A stretch of 52,604 bases of DNA from contig NZ_VCKX01000051.1 of assembly GCF_005889725.1 (NCBI RefSeq), positions 1-52,604 on the forward strand. The letters are read 5' to 3'. Positions 22,837 through 31,317 of the stretch are shown in pieces. The notes below the pieces were generated by a model, which made no database searches, was not told the origin of the DNA, and saw only the letters and a program-made list of their open reading frames with translations. Position 1 is the stretch's first letter, and every line of letters starts with the position of its first letter. The translations under genes and the position numbers were made by a program. This DNA comes from Nonomuraea zeae (GTDB lineage Bacteria; Actinomycetota; Actinomycetes; Streptosporangiales; Streptosporangiaceae).

Positions 22837-25158
22837 TCAGGTCTCCCTGACGTGGGTGGTGAGCCGGCGCGCGGACCCGAGCGCGACGGTCTCGCCGGTG
22901 AGACGGATCACCGCGCGCAACGGCGGGTCGGCCGCCGACGGGCCGGCCGCGAGCGTGATCGTCCCCGGCTCGACGATGCGGCGCAGGTCGATCCCGGTGT
23001 AGGAGAACGCGTCCGCGGGCACCGCGAACGTCACCGTCCGCGACTCCCCCGGCTCCAGCGCCGCCCTGGCGAACCCGATGAGCTGGACGGCCGGCCTGGC
23101 CACCTGCGCGACCGGATCCGAGGCGTACAACTGCACCACCTCCTCGGCCGGACGGCCGCCCGCGTTCCTGATCGTCACGCCGATCTCGACCTCGCCGTCG
23201 GTGGGGACGTCCTGGCGGTCGGTGGTGATGGCCGTGTACTCCACCGCCGAGTACGACAGCCCGTGCCCGAAGGCGAAGGCCGGCGTGGGGTCCAGCACCG
23301 TGATCCCGTCCGCCCGCCGGCCCAGCGGCGCCTGGAGGTAGGTGGAGGGGTTGATGGCCGGCGAGTCCGGGATCTGCACGGGCAGGCGTCCCGACGGGTT
23401 CACCCGGCCGCTGAGCACGCCCGCGACCGCCGCCCCGCCCTCGACCCCGGGGAAGAACGCCTGGATCGCGGCGGCCACCCGGTCCTTGACCGCCCCGAGC
23501 GCGTACGGCCGCCCGGACACCACGACCAGCACGGTCGGCGTGCCGGTGGCCAGGACCGCCTCGACCAGGTCGGGCTGGAGACCGGGCAGCCGCAGGTCGG
23601 CCGCGTCGCACCCCTCGCCCGACGTGCCGGCGCCGAACAGCCCCGCCCGGTCGCCGACGAACACGAGCGCGAGGTCGGCCCCGGCGGCGAGCGCGGCGGC
23701 GGCCTCGATCCCCGAGCCGTCGCCGCCCGACACGTCGGCCCCCAGCTCGTAGCGGACGTCCGCGGCGGGGAACTCGGCGACCAGCCCTTCCCTGATGGAC
23801 GCGATGGGCAGGCCCATCCCGTGCTCCGGGTAGCGGTCGAGCACGTGGTTGGGGAAGGCGTAGCAGCCCAGCAGGGCGCGAGGGTCGTCGGCGCAGGGAC
23901 CGACGACGGCGATCGTCAGGCGGGCGCCGGGATCGACGGGCAGGACGCCGTCGTTGCTCAGCAGGACGAGCGAGCGCTCGGCCACCGTCGCGGCCAGCTC
24001 GCGGTTGCGCGGGCCGTCCAGGTCCACGCCGTCCGCATCGTCGGGGACGAGCGGGCCGCCGTCCAGCAGCCCGAGCTCGATCTTCTGCCGCAGCACCCTG
24101 CGGACCGACTCGTCGACCACCGCCTCGTCCACCCGGCCAGCGCGCACGTGGGCGACGAGGTGCGCGCCGTAGCCGACGGTCTCGGGCAGCTCCACGTCGA
24201 TGCCGGCCAGGATGGCCAGCGCCCCGGCCCCCGCGTCGTCCTCGGCCACGCCGTGCATGGAGGCCAGGAACGGGACGGCCCAGTAGTCGGCCACGACCGT
24301 CCCGCCGAACCCCCACTCCTCGCGCAGCAGCCGCCGCAGCAGGTCCGCGCTCGCGCCGACCGGGACCCCGTCGAGGTCGGTGTAGGAGTTCATGACCGAC
24401 CGGGCGCCGCCCTCGTGCATCGCGGTCTCGAACGGCGGCAGGACCACGTCGGCCAGCTCCCTCGGCCCGATGCTGACCGGCGCGTGGTTGCGCGCGGCGC
24501 GCGAGGAGGCGTACCCGGCGAAGTGCTTGAGCGTGGCGATGATCCCGGCCTGCTCCAGGCCGCGCACGTACGCGGCGCCGAGCTGGCCGACGAGGTACGG
24601 GTCCTCGCCGAGCGTCTCCTCCACCCGTCCCCACCGGTAGTCGCGGACCACGTCCAGGACCGGCGACAGCCCCTGGTGGACGCCGACCGCCCGCAGGTCG
24701 CGGCCGATGGCGCCGGCCATGCGCTCCACCAGCCCGGGGTCGAACGTCGCCGCCCAGGCCAGCGGCGTCGGGTAGGCGGTCGCCCCGTACGTGGCGAACC
24801 CGGTCAGGCACTCCTCGTGGGCGATGGCCGGGATGCCGAGCCGGTTCGCGGCCATCACCTGCCGCTGGAGCGAGCGCAGGCGCTGCGCCCCTTCGGCCGG
24901 GCCGACCGGGGCGGTGCCGAAGACGCGGGTGAGGTGGCCGAGCCCGTAGCGCAGCCGCTCCTCCAGGCCGCCCGTGGCCAGGAAGAGGTCCTGCAGGGGC
25001 GCGACGCTGCCGGGCTCGTCCGTCTGCACCCAGACGGACCCGAGCTGCGCGACCTTCTCCTCCAGGGTCAGCTCGGCCAGCAGGGCCTCCACGCGCTCGC
25101 CGGTCGTCCGGGCGCTGTCCCGCCAGGGCGCGAGACCCGGCACGTTCACAGATGTCAT
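22837..25158 (-). CDS. Glycoside hydrolase family 3 (beta-glucosidase/beta-xylosidase)
   Basis: This 773-residue enzyme has the full GH3 layout: N-terminal barrel (LTLEEKVAQLG, IPAIAHEECLTG, LSPVLDV, KHFAGY), nucleophile D291 in GTVVADYW, GH3 C-terminal sandwich (AVVGPCADD, SGEGCDAADLRLPG, VVVSGRPYALG) and a C-terminal fibronectin-III-like domain (AFAFGHGLSYSAVEYT onward). There is no signal peptide, so it probably acts on imported oligosaccharides. Plant-cell-wall beta-xylosidase or beta-glucosidase activity are both possible. Its promoter carries an inverted repeat containing a CGAAACATTCG element. No transporter for its substrate is adjacent. Confidence 0.93.
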   Translation of the reverse strand: MTSVNVPGLAPWRDSARTTGERVEALLAELTLEEKVAQLGSVWVQTDEPGSVAPLQDLFLATGGLEERLRYGLGHLTRVFGTAPVGPAEGAQRLRSLQRQVMAANRLGIPAIAHEECLTGFATYGATAYPTPLAWAATFDPGLVERMAGAIGRDLRAVGVHQGLSPVLDVVRDYRWGRVEETLGEDPYLVGQLGAAYVRGLEQAGIIATLKHFAGYASSRAARNHAPVSIGPRELADVVLPPFETAMHEGGARSVMNSYTDLDGVPVGASADLLRRLLREEWGFGGTVVADYWAVPFLASMHGVAEDDAGAGALAILAGIDVELPETVGYGAHLVAHVRAGRVDEAVVDESVRRVLRQKIELGLLDGGPLVPDDADGVDLDGPRNRELAATVAERSLVLLSNDGVLPVDPGARLTIAVVGPCADDPRALLGCYAFPNHVLDRYPEHGMGLPIASIREGLVAEFPAADVRYELGADVSGGDGSGIEAAAALAAGADLALVFVGDRAGLFGAGTSGEGCDAADLRLPGLQPDLVEAVLATGTPTVLVVVSGRPYALGAVKDRVAAAIQAFFPGVEGGAAVAGVLSGRVNPSGRLPVQIPDSPAINPSTYLQAPLGRRADGITVLDPTPAFAFGHGLSYSAVEYTAITTDRQDVPTDGEVEIGVTIRNAGGRPAEEVVQLYASDPVAQVARPAVQLIGFARAALEPGESRTVTFAVPADAFSYTGIDLRRIVEPGTITLAAGPSAADPPLRAVIRLTGETVALGSARRLTTHVRET

Positions 25159-25295
25159 GGCTTCCTTCGCGGTTGTCGGTCAGCCGCCGCAGGTGGTGAC
25201 GATCCGGTACGGCGGGATGACGGCGATCTACGCAGGTGCGGTCACGACGGCAGCCTGCTGTGAGTTCCGGCGCATGGTTCCGGGCATTAACCCGG

Positions 25296-25353
25296 ACTCT
25301 AGGCATCCATCGGGAAGCTCGTCAATAATGTTTCGTAAGATCACCGAAACATT
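25296..25353 (-). promoter_or_regulatory. GH3 promoter with upstream inverted repeat
   Basis: Within the 25159-25667 intergenic region, TTGACG (25325-25320) and TAGAGT (25301-25296) on the reverse strand are 18 bases apart. Directly upstream lies the inverted repeat AATGTTTCG / CGAAACATT (25327-25335 and 25345-25353, 9-base spacer). The right arm extends to CGAAACATTCG, close to LacI-type xylan/xyloside operators of the CGAAA-N-TTTCG form. The position just upstream of -35 could also suit an activator. Confidence 0.5.
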
Positions 25354-25517
25354 CGGAACCGCGATGGGGCCGACCGTCCGCCGACCGCCGATCATCACCA
25401 TGACCAGGGAGCACGACTACCGGCAGCAGCAGCCGGGCCGATGCCCGCACCGCCTGGCCCACCGCTCGCGACCCGCGCTCGCGACCGCCTTCGGGCCGCT
25501 TGACAGGCGTTGCCGCT

Positions 25518-25526
25518 GAAAGTTTC
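25518..25526. promoter_or_regulatory. GAAAGTTTC element between GH3 and PAP2 genes
   Basis: GAAAGTTTC, followed by GG, lies about 140 bases upstream of the PAP2 start. It resembles the CGAAA-N-TTTCG operators seen near xylanolytic genes. Apart from this and the GH3 promoter, I see nothing in 25159-25667. Confidence 0.25.
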
Positions 25527-25667
25527 GGACGATTGTCCGCGGTGATCGGCAACCGGGCGAGCGCCATGCGACTGTAGCCATAAGGTCAGTTTCGAACGCG
25601 TATTCGATTGTGGAATCGTCTCGTCGTACCGGGCACACGGGGGCCCGCCGACGCGAGGAGACATGCC

Positions 25668-27119
25668 ATGCCCGTTCGGAGATCGATGATCGCGCTCGCC
25701 CTGGCCGTGGGCGTCGCGGTCGCGGCGCCCGCCTTACCGGCGCAGGGGGCCGGTGGCGCTCAGGCCGCACCCGCGCAGGGCTCGGGGCCCAACGTGGTGC
25801 TCAGGTGGAACACGGCGCTGCTGGCCGCGATCCGCACCGGCACGCTGGGCCCGCCACAGGTGGCCAGGGCCCTGGCCATCGTGCACACCTGCGCGTACGA
25901 CGCCTGGGCCGCCTACGACGGGGTCGCGGTCGGCACCCGGCTGGGCGGCTCGCTGCGGCGGCCCGCCGCCGAGCGCACCGAGGCGAACAAGGCCGAGGCC
26001 ATCAGCTTCGCCGCCCATGCGGCGGCCGTCGATCTCTATCCGGCGCAGCGAGCCGGTTTCGACGCGCTGATGACCGAGCTGGGCTACGACCCGGCCAACC
26101 CGGCGAGCCGGCCGGCCCAGACCGGGGTGACCGCGTGCCAGGCCGTGCTCGACCACCGGCACGCCGACGGCTCCAACCAGCTCGGCGGCTACGCCGACAC
26201 CACCGGCTACGCGCCGGTCAACGCCCCGGTGGTGGTCGCGGAGCCGCTGACCTCGCTCGCCCAGCCGGGCCGCTGGGCGCCGCTGACGTACGTCAACAGG
26301 GCCGGCGCGCTGGTCACGCCGCCGTTCCTGGTCCCGCACTGGGGCGGGGTGGCCTCGTTCGGTGGCACCGCCCGCGACCTCGCCGACCGCGTACGCGCGC
26401 CCTACGCCTACGGCTCGTCCGGGTTCCGCACGCAGTCCGCCGAGATCGTGTCGATCACGGCCGCGCTGACGGACCAGCAGAAGGCGATCGCCGAATACTG
26501 GGCCGACGGCCCCGCCAGCGAGACGCCGCCCGGCCACTGGAACCTGTTCGCCCAGCAGGTCTCCGCACGTGACCGGCACCGGCTCGACCAGGACGTGAAG
26601 ATGTTCTTCGCGCTGGCCAACTCGGTCATGGACGCGGGGATCGCCTCGTGGGAGGTCAAGCGGGACCACGACTCGGGCCGGCCGATCACCACGATCCGCT
26701 TCCTGTACAAGGGGCAGCAGATCCCGACCTGGGGTGGCCGGACGGTCGACGGGGCCTCGTGGGTGCCGTTCCAGGCGGCGACGTTCCCGACGCCGCCGTT
26801 CGCCGAGTACGTCTCGGGCCACAGCACGTTCAGCGCCGCGGCGGCCGAGGTGCTCAAGCGCTTCACCGGCGGCGACGGGTTCGGCGGGCAGGCGGTGATC
26901 GCGCGGGGCTCGTCGCAGATCGAGCCGGGCGTGACGCCGGCGCAGGACGTGACGTTGCGCTGGCCGACCTTCACCGACGCCGCCGACCAGGCCGGGATGT
27001 CGCGCCGGTACGGCGGCATCCACTTCCGGCTCGGCGACCTGGAGGGCCGGGCCCTGGGGCGGTCGGTCGGCACGGCCGCGTGGGAGCGCGCCAAGAGCTA
27101 CTGGACGGGCCACGGCTGA
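25668..27119 (+). CDS. Secreted vanadium-dependent haloperoxidase/PAP2-family enzyme
   Basis: The 483-residue protein has a signal peptide (alanine-rich, ending near PALPAQGAGG) and then an all-helical acid-phosphatase/haloperoxidase domain. The three vanadate/phosphate motifs are visible: K-R-D-H-D-S-G-R-P (EVKRDHDSGRP), SGHS in EYVSGHSTFSA, and RRYGGIHF with its histidine. This C-terminal variant is widespread in actinomycete secreted proteins annotated as vanadium haloperoxidase or PA-phosphatase-like; activity cannot be separated from sequence. ATG 25668 is chosen because GAGGAG precedes it and a signal peptide follows. The gene is divergent to the GH3 gene, with a 509-base gap, and is followed by a strong terminator. 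Confidence 0.85.
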   Translation: MPVRRSMIALALAVGVAVAAPALPAQGAGGAQAAPAQGSGPNVVLRWNTALLAAIRTGTLGPPQVARALAIVHTCAYDAWAAYDGVAVGTRLGGSLRRPAAERTEANKAEAISFAAHAAAVDLYPAQRAGFDALMTELGYDPANPASRPAQTGVTACQAVLDHRHADGSNQLGGYADTTGYAPVNAPVVVAEPLTSLAQPGRWAPLTYVNRAGALVTPPFLVPHWGGVASFGGTARDLADRVRAPYAYGSSGFRTQSAEIVSITAALTDQQKAIAEYWADGPASETPPGHWNLFAQQVSARDRHRLDQDVKMFFALANSVMDAGIASWEVKRDHDSGRPITTIRFLYKGQQIPTWGGRTVDGASWVPFQAATFPTPPFAEYVSGHSTFSAAAAEVLKRFTGGDGFGGQAVIARGSSQIEPGVTPAQDVTLRWPTFTDAADQAGMSRRYGGIHFRLGDLEGRALGRSVGTAAWERAKSYWTGHG

Positions 27120-27143
27120 CACCTCCGGAGCCCGCGCCATGGC

Positions 27144-27194
27144 GCCACGTTCGCGGTAGCACTACGTTCGCCGGCGGGCCACGTTCGCGGTAGC
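27144..27194. repeat. Short direct repeat GCCACGTTCGCGGTAGC
   Basis: The 17-base unit occurs at 27144-27160 and 27178-27194, with partial copies (CTACGTTCGCC, AGCGCCACGACC twice) around it. It lies between the PAP2 stop and the terminator. Confidence 0.6.
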
Positions 27195-27242
27195 GCCACG
27201 ACCGTCTTAGCGCCACGACCACCCGTCGCCGGGTGAAAAGCC

Positions 27243-27276
27243 AGGCGCCCGCTCCCCTGCGCGAGAGCGGGCGCCT
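27243..27276. terminator. Bidirectional intrinsic terminator
   Basis: A perfect 12-bp stem (AGGCGCCCGCTC with GAGCGGGCGCCT) and 10-base loop are followed by TTTGT on the forward strand and by GGCTTTTC on the reverse strand. It sits between the convergent PAP2 and DUF397-like genes. Confidence 0.85.
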
Positions 27277-27293
27277 TTGTCATGCGGGGAAGG

Positions 27294-27482
27294 TCAGGCC
27301 ACGTGCTCCTCGGCCTCCCTGTGGAGCGACTCCAGGTCGAAGGCGCCCGACTTGACGGCCGCGGTGAACCTCTCCCAGTCGCGGCGAGGCACTTCCAGCA
27401 CCGTGTCCGGGTTGTCGGCGTGGATGACTTCCACGTGGTCGTTGATCCGCTTCGCCGCGACGCGGCTGGCGTCTTCAGTCAT
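27294..27482 (-). CDS. DUF397-like small protein
   Basis: This 62-residue protein resembles the actinobacterial DUF397 family. The pattern V-E-V...NPDTVLEVPRRDWERFTAAVKSGAFDL matches the usual DUF397 end (aspartate/proline turn, then W-x-x-F...G-x-F-D). Family members usually sit beside XRE-type regulators and are linked to development or antibiotic control; no such regulator is adjacent here. ATG 27482 is preceded by GGAAGGAG. Function is unknown. Confidence 0.65.
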   Translation of the reverse strand: MTEDASRVAAKRINDHVEVIHADNPDTVLEVPRRDWERFTAAVKSGAFDLESLHREAEEHVA

Positions 27483-27736
27483 GCTGCACTCCTTCCGGTG
27501 CACCCTGCGGAGGTTTCCGCCCCGGCCACCCTTTCGCAGGAGGACCGAGGCGGTTGCGGGCAGCCTGTCATCCCCGCGAGACATCGGCCACCCGTTCCGG
27601 AGGGACGGCTGCAGAAAACCTCTCATGCGGGAATCGATCTGTTGACCTGGGTGAAAGAGATCCATGCCCAGGCGTCACTCCCGTGCCGGCACGGCCGCCA
27701 CGATGCGAAGATCGTCGCGATCTCCGAGGAGGAAAC

Positions 27737-28312
27737 ATGGTCGTGAGCGGGCCGACGGCGACGGCGTACGAGTGGCTCTACCGGGAGTGGGCCGACGACA
27801 CGGGCGACCTCTGGCTCTGCGTGTGCTTCGTCCGTGACGTGACCCCCGGCGAGGCGTTACGCCGGATCGGTGTCACCCCCGGGCCCGCCACGGACGGATT
27901 CGGGTTCGGCGTCGCGGCCTATCCGGCGCGCGGCGGGACCTTCCTGGTGGAGGACGGCTGGGGACACGTCGTCTACCACCAGGCCCGGACGTTGTCGGCG
28001 GGCACGCGGGCGGCGGCGCTGTTCGTCACCAGCGACGACTCGGCCTTCGCCTACTTCGCCGACGGCCGGTCGATCACCGCCTTCAACCTGTACGACTGCC
28101 GCGCCCGCACCGGCACGGAGCCCGACCGCCTGCTCCCCGACCTGCGGGAGCTGGAGATGGAGACCTCCTACGAGGATCACGGCTGGACGGGTGCGCCGGT
28201 GACCGCCGCGCTCGCCCTCGCCGAGCGGGCCACCGGCGTCCACATGTCACGCAGCCGCTACGAGGGCACGGCGCTCTTCGGCTCGACCGGCCACCTCGAC
28301 CCGTACGCGTGA
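27737..28312 (+). CDS. DUF6461-like hypothetical protein
   Basis: The 191-residue cytoplasmic protein resembles the actinobacterial DUF6461 family: an early WLCVCFVRDVTPGEALRRIG segment, central FLVEDGWGHVVYH and FNLYD strands, and a C-terminal helix ALALAERATGVHMS before the final LFGSTGHLDPYA. The family has no known function. The ATG at 27737 has GAGGAGG immediately upstream (27728-27732 region). It converges with a methyltransferase gene; the 57-base gap holds four GCGGGCGG repeats and no gene. Confidence 0.7.
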   Translation: MVVSGPTATAYEWLYREWADDTGDLWLCVCFVRDVTPGEALRRIGVTPGPATDGFGFGVAAYPARGGTFLVEDGWGHVVYHQARTLSAGTRAAALFVTSDDSAFAYFADGRSITAFNLYDCRARTGTEPDRLLPDLRELEMETSYEDHGWTGAPVTAALALAERATGVHMSRSRYEGTALFGSTGHLDPYA

Positions 28313-28369
28313 CGATCCCGCGGTCAGCGGGCGGCTGGGGGCCGGGGAGAGCGGGCGGCTGGGCTGAGG

Positions 28370-29116
28370 TCAGCGGGCGGTCAGGGCGAAGCGGTGCGCG
28401 GTCGCTGTGAGGGGGCGGCCCCGTTCCATGTCCTCGTGCAGGGCGCGCAGCCGGTCACCGTACGTCTCCGGGTCGAAGTCCGGCACCTGCCACGGGACGA
28501 CCCGGAGGAAGAGCACAAGGGCCCCGATGTCGCGAAATATCGTGGAATAGCTGGCCGACTGGCTCCAGGTGACCGTGAGGCCGGCGTCGGTGAGGCCGGC
28601 CACCGCGGCGGCGAGGCCCCAGTCGTGGTCGTCGTGCGGCGGCCCGCCCAGTGCCCGGTTGAGCTCCCCGAGGTCGCGGCCCGCCACCTGCTGGGTGACG
28701 AACGTGCCGCCCGCGGCCAGGACGCGGCGGACCTCGTGCGGGTCGTACGACTCGTGCCGGTTGACGATCAGGTCGAACGACCCGTCCGGGAACGGGAGCG
28801 CGCCACGGGCCTCGGCCACCTCGACGCCCAGCGGCTCCAGGCGGGCGCGGGCGATCGGGACGTTCGGCGGGTGGCCCTCGGTGGCGGCCGTACGGGACGG
28901 CAGCAGCGCGAGAGAGGCCAGCCGTTCGCCGCCGCCCGTGCCGAGATCGAGCAGGGCGGACGCCCCGGGGAGCCGGTCGCGCACCAGCGCGTCGTAGTCC
29001 CACGGCAGGGACCCGTCGTAGGTCAGCCGGCCGGTGAAGGCGGTGAAGTCCCAGCCCTCGAAGGGGGCGGTCAGGCCCTCCTGGATCAGCTCCGCGTAGC
29101 CCATGGACGTGATCAT
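28370..29116 (-). CDS. Class I SAM-dependent methyltransferase
   Basis: This 248-residue protein has the Rossmann motif I LLDLGTGGGERL, motif II around TEGHPPNVPIARARL, and the post-II FPDGSFDLIVNRHESYDPHEVRRVL segment (asparagine-arginine-histidine in place of the more usual N-x-P-Y), suggesting a methyltransferase acting on a small molecule or RNA base. The substrate is unknown. The ATG at 29116 is used; the ATG at 29104 is equally possible, as neither has a clear ribosome-binding site. It is the only gene in its transcription unit, 42 bases after a LacI-type gene on the same strand. Confidence 0.82.
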   Translation of the reverse strand: MITSMGYAELIQEGLTAPFEGWDFTAFTGRLTYDGSLPWDYDALVRDRLPGASALLDLGTGGGERLASLALLPSRTAATEGHPPNVPIARARLEPLGVEVAEARGALPFPDGSFDLIVNRHESYDPHEVRRVLAAGGTFVTQQVAGRDLGELNRALGGPPHDDHDWGLAAAVAGLTDAGLTVTWSQSASYSTIFRDIGALVLFLRVVPWQVPDFDPETYGDRLRALHEDMERGRPLTATAHRFALTAR

Positions 29117-29158
29117 GCCGTGCGGACGTGCCGGGGCGCCGCTCGTTTTCCGCCCCGG

Positions 29159-30196
29159 TCAGCGGGGCGGGGTGCTCTCCCGCAGGACGATGTCGGCCGG
29201 CATGAGGACGTCGTCCGCCCCGTCCGACAGCGCCAGGCGCATCGCGCTCAGCCCCGCCTCGCGCAGCGGCACGGCGACCGAGGTGAGGGCGGGCACGACG
29301 TCCACCGCCGAGCCGATGTCGTCGAACCCCCCGACCCCGATGTCCACCCCGGGGATGACGCCCGCGTCGCGGAAGGCCGTCATGGCGCCGATCGCCATCA
29401 CGTCGTTGACCGCGAACACCGCCTCCACGTCCTCGAACCCCCGCTCCACCAGCCGCCGCGCCGCGTCGTAGCCACCGGCGCGGGTGAAGCCGGTCTCGAT
29501 CGCGAGCGGCTCGGGAACGCCGGACCCGAGCAGCCCGGCCAGGAAGCCGGCGTGCCGGTCGCGCGAGGTGCGGATCTCGCCGGGCGCGTGGAAGACCGCG
29601 AACCGCCGGTAGCCGGCCCCGAGCAGCGCCGTGGCGAGCCGGGCCGCGCCGTCGTGGTTGTCGATGGTGACCGTGCTGAACGGCAGGTCCCGCTGGCTGA
29701 TCAGGACGACCCGCCCCCCGGCCGTACGGTATTCGGTCAGCTCCTCGATGAGCGCGTCCCGCGTCCCCGCGCCGTCGATGCGGCTGCCCGCGACGATGAT
29801 GGCGCGCGGGCGCTGACCGCGGAGCGTCCTGACGATCTCCAGCTCGCGCTCGGGTGAGCCGTCGGCCACCGCCATGGTGACGATGAGGCCCGCCGCCTGC
29901 GCCTCCTCGGTCACCCCCACGGCGATGGAGGAGAAGTAGGGGTCGGCCACGTCGCGCACCACCAGCGCGACGGTCCTGGTCGAGCCCCTGGCGATGGCCT
30001 GCGCCGACAGGTGCGGCTCGTAGCCGAGCTTGGCCGCCGCCGCCCGGACCCGGGAGGCGTTCTCCGACCTGACGTTGCGCGCGCTGCCGTTGAGCGCGCG
30101 CGACGCCGTGGCGATGGAGACCCCGGCCTCCCGGGCGACGTCGTGCAGGGTCGGCGGGGAGGCCGGGGCCGGGGACCCGTCATCCATGCCGATCAT
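29159..30196 (-). CDS. LacI-family transcriptional regulator
   Basis: This 345-residue regulator has the helix-turn-helix LHDVAREAGVSIATASRALNG, hinge AAAKLGYEPHLSAQAIARG and a type I periplasmic-binding-like sensor domain (RTVALVVRDVADPYFSSIAVG, VNDVMAIGAMTAFRDAG, GFDDIGSAVDV). It lies just downstream of the Gfo/Idh/MocA-DUF6807-cupin operon on the same strand, separated by a gene remnant. It shares strong resemblance with the LacI-type protein encoded at 33664-34686, so the two may be paralogues responding to related sugars. One of them probably binds the operator at 33456-33469. An alternative ATG lies three codons inside. Confidence 0.93.
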   Translation of the reverse strand: MIGMDDGSPAPASPPTLHDVAREAGVSIATASRALNGSARNVRSENASRVRAAAAKLGYEPHLSAQAIARGSTRTVALVVRDVADPYFSSIAVGVTEEAQAAGLIVTMAVADGSPERELEIVRTLRGQRPRAIIVAGSRIDGAGTRDALIEELTEYRTAGGRVVLISQRDLPFSTVTIDNHDGAARLATALLGAGYRRFAVFHAPGEIRTSRDRHAGFLAGLLGSGVPEPLAIETGFTRAGGYDAARRLVERGFEDVEAVFAVNDVMAIGAMTAFRDAGVIPGVDIGVGGFDDIGSAVDVVPALTSVAVPLREAGLSAMRLALSDGADDVLMPADIVLRESTPPR

Positions 30197-30582
30197 TGTG
30201 GCACCGCGGTCATCGGCTCGCCGGGCTCTCGATCGCGGCGCTCTGGGAGACCCGGAAGTCGTCGATGTGGACGCTGCCGTGGTGGGTCCTGCCGGCGCTG
30301 TACTCGACCGGCGCGACGACGGTGTTCCTGGTGACGGCGACGGTGACGATGCCCTTCAGCGCGAACGCCTGGGACCCGCTGGTACTGCCGCTGTTCGCCG
30401 TACGCGTCAACTTCCCTCCTGTCCTCCGTGGTCTCGACGACCTCGACGCCGCCGCCCGCGCCGCCCGCCACGAGCCCGTCACCTCCGGCGAGGGGCCCGG
30501 CCGGCCGGCTCTCGAAGTCGTGCACGGCGACGGCGGCCGGGGAGAGCACGGCCGTCGCGGGCGACCCGAGCGTGATGGCCGG
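30197..30582 (-). pseudogene. Possible remnant of a secreted protein domain
   Basis: No intact gene covers this gap. On the reverse strand one frame reads SPAAVAVHDFESRPAGPLAGG...GGGVEVVETTEDR. After an apparent frameshift near 30415-30425, another frame reads KLTRTANSGSTSGSQAFALKGIVTVAVTRN and ends with GSVHIDDFRVSQSAAIE. Together this looks like one beta-sandwich (LamG/concanavalin-like) domain as found in secreted glycan-active proteins. It lies directly behind the cupin gene of the sugar operon. Confidence is low because the match is by pattern only. Confidence 0.35.
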
Positions 30583-31317
30583 TCAGCCGGCCGGGGTGTG
30601 GACGACCGGGTGTGCCACGTCGTGCGCGCGCAGGTGGCCGCACATGCCCCAGCGCTCCTCCGGCCGGCTCTCCATCAGCGCCGACTCCAGGAGGTGGGCG
30701 CCGTCGCCGCGCTCCAGGGCGTCGAGGATGCCCGCCGTGCGGCGGGTCTCCTGGGCGACCGTACGCTCCCAGATGCCGCGCCAGGCCGCCGCCTTGGGGC
30801 GTACCAGGGCCACGGCGTGGTCGTAGAAGCGCTGGAGCGGGGCCGGGTCACCGGCGCGCACGGCGTCGGCGAGCCGCAGGAAGCCCTCGACGGCCAGGTC
30901 CCGCCGCCGCGCCACGGCCGCCTCGATCGCCGCGGGGTCCGCGCCCGGCCCCGGCAGCGCCGCGGCCTCCCGGTAGCGCTCCTGATCGGCCACGACCTCG
31001 GCCGGGAACGTCATGACCGCGTCGCCCGCCTCGGGCAGACCGGCGTTCGACATGACGACCACGACCTCCAGCCCGCCGCCGTTGACCGCCCGGTGGATGG
31101 TGCCCGGCGTGAACCACACCGTCGATCCGGCGCCCAGCTCCGTCTCTCTCAGGCCGTGCGCGTCGAGCGTCTGCAGCGTGCCGCGCCCGCCGATGACCAC
31201 GTACGCCTCGGTGGAGGCCGTGTGCAGGTGCGGCGTGCCGCCCTCCAGGCCGTCGGCGTGCGCGGCGCCCGAGTAGACCGCCAGCCGGCTGACCGACGTG
31301 CCGCCGGGGAACGTCAT
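30583..31317 (-). CDS. Cupin-domain protein of the sugar operon
   Basis: This 244-residue protein has an N-terminal cupin barrel with the metal-binding pattern HLHTASTEAYVVIGGRG and PGTIHRAVNGG, followed by a helical C-terminal region rich in arginine and alanine that I do not recognise. Such cupins often are isomerases, dioxygenases or sugar-binding proteins. ATG 31317 overlaps the stop of the upstream DUF6807 gene (ATGA), so it is cotranslated. It probably handles the product of the adjacent oxidoreductase; the reaction is unknown. Confidence 0.82.
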   Translation of the reverse strand: MTFPGGTSVSRLAVYSGAAHADGLEGGTPHLHTASTEAYVVIGGRGTLQTLDAHGLRETELGAGSTVWFTPGTIHRAVNGGGLEVVVVMSNAGLPEAGDAVMTFPAEVVADQERYREAAALPGPGADPAAIEAAVARRRDLAVEGFLRLADAVRAGDPAPLQRFYDHAVALVRPKAAAWRGIWERTVAQETRRTAGILDALERGDGAHLLESALMESRPEERWGMCGHLRAHDVAHPVVHTPAG

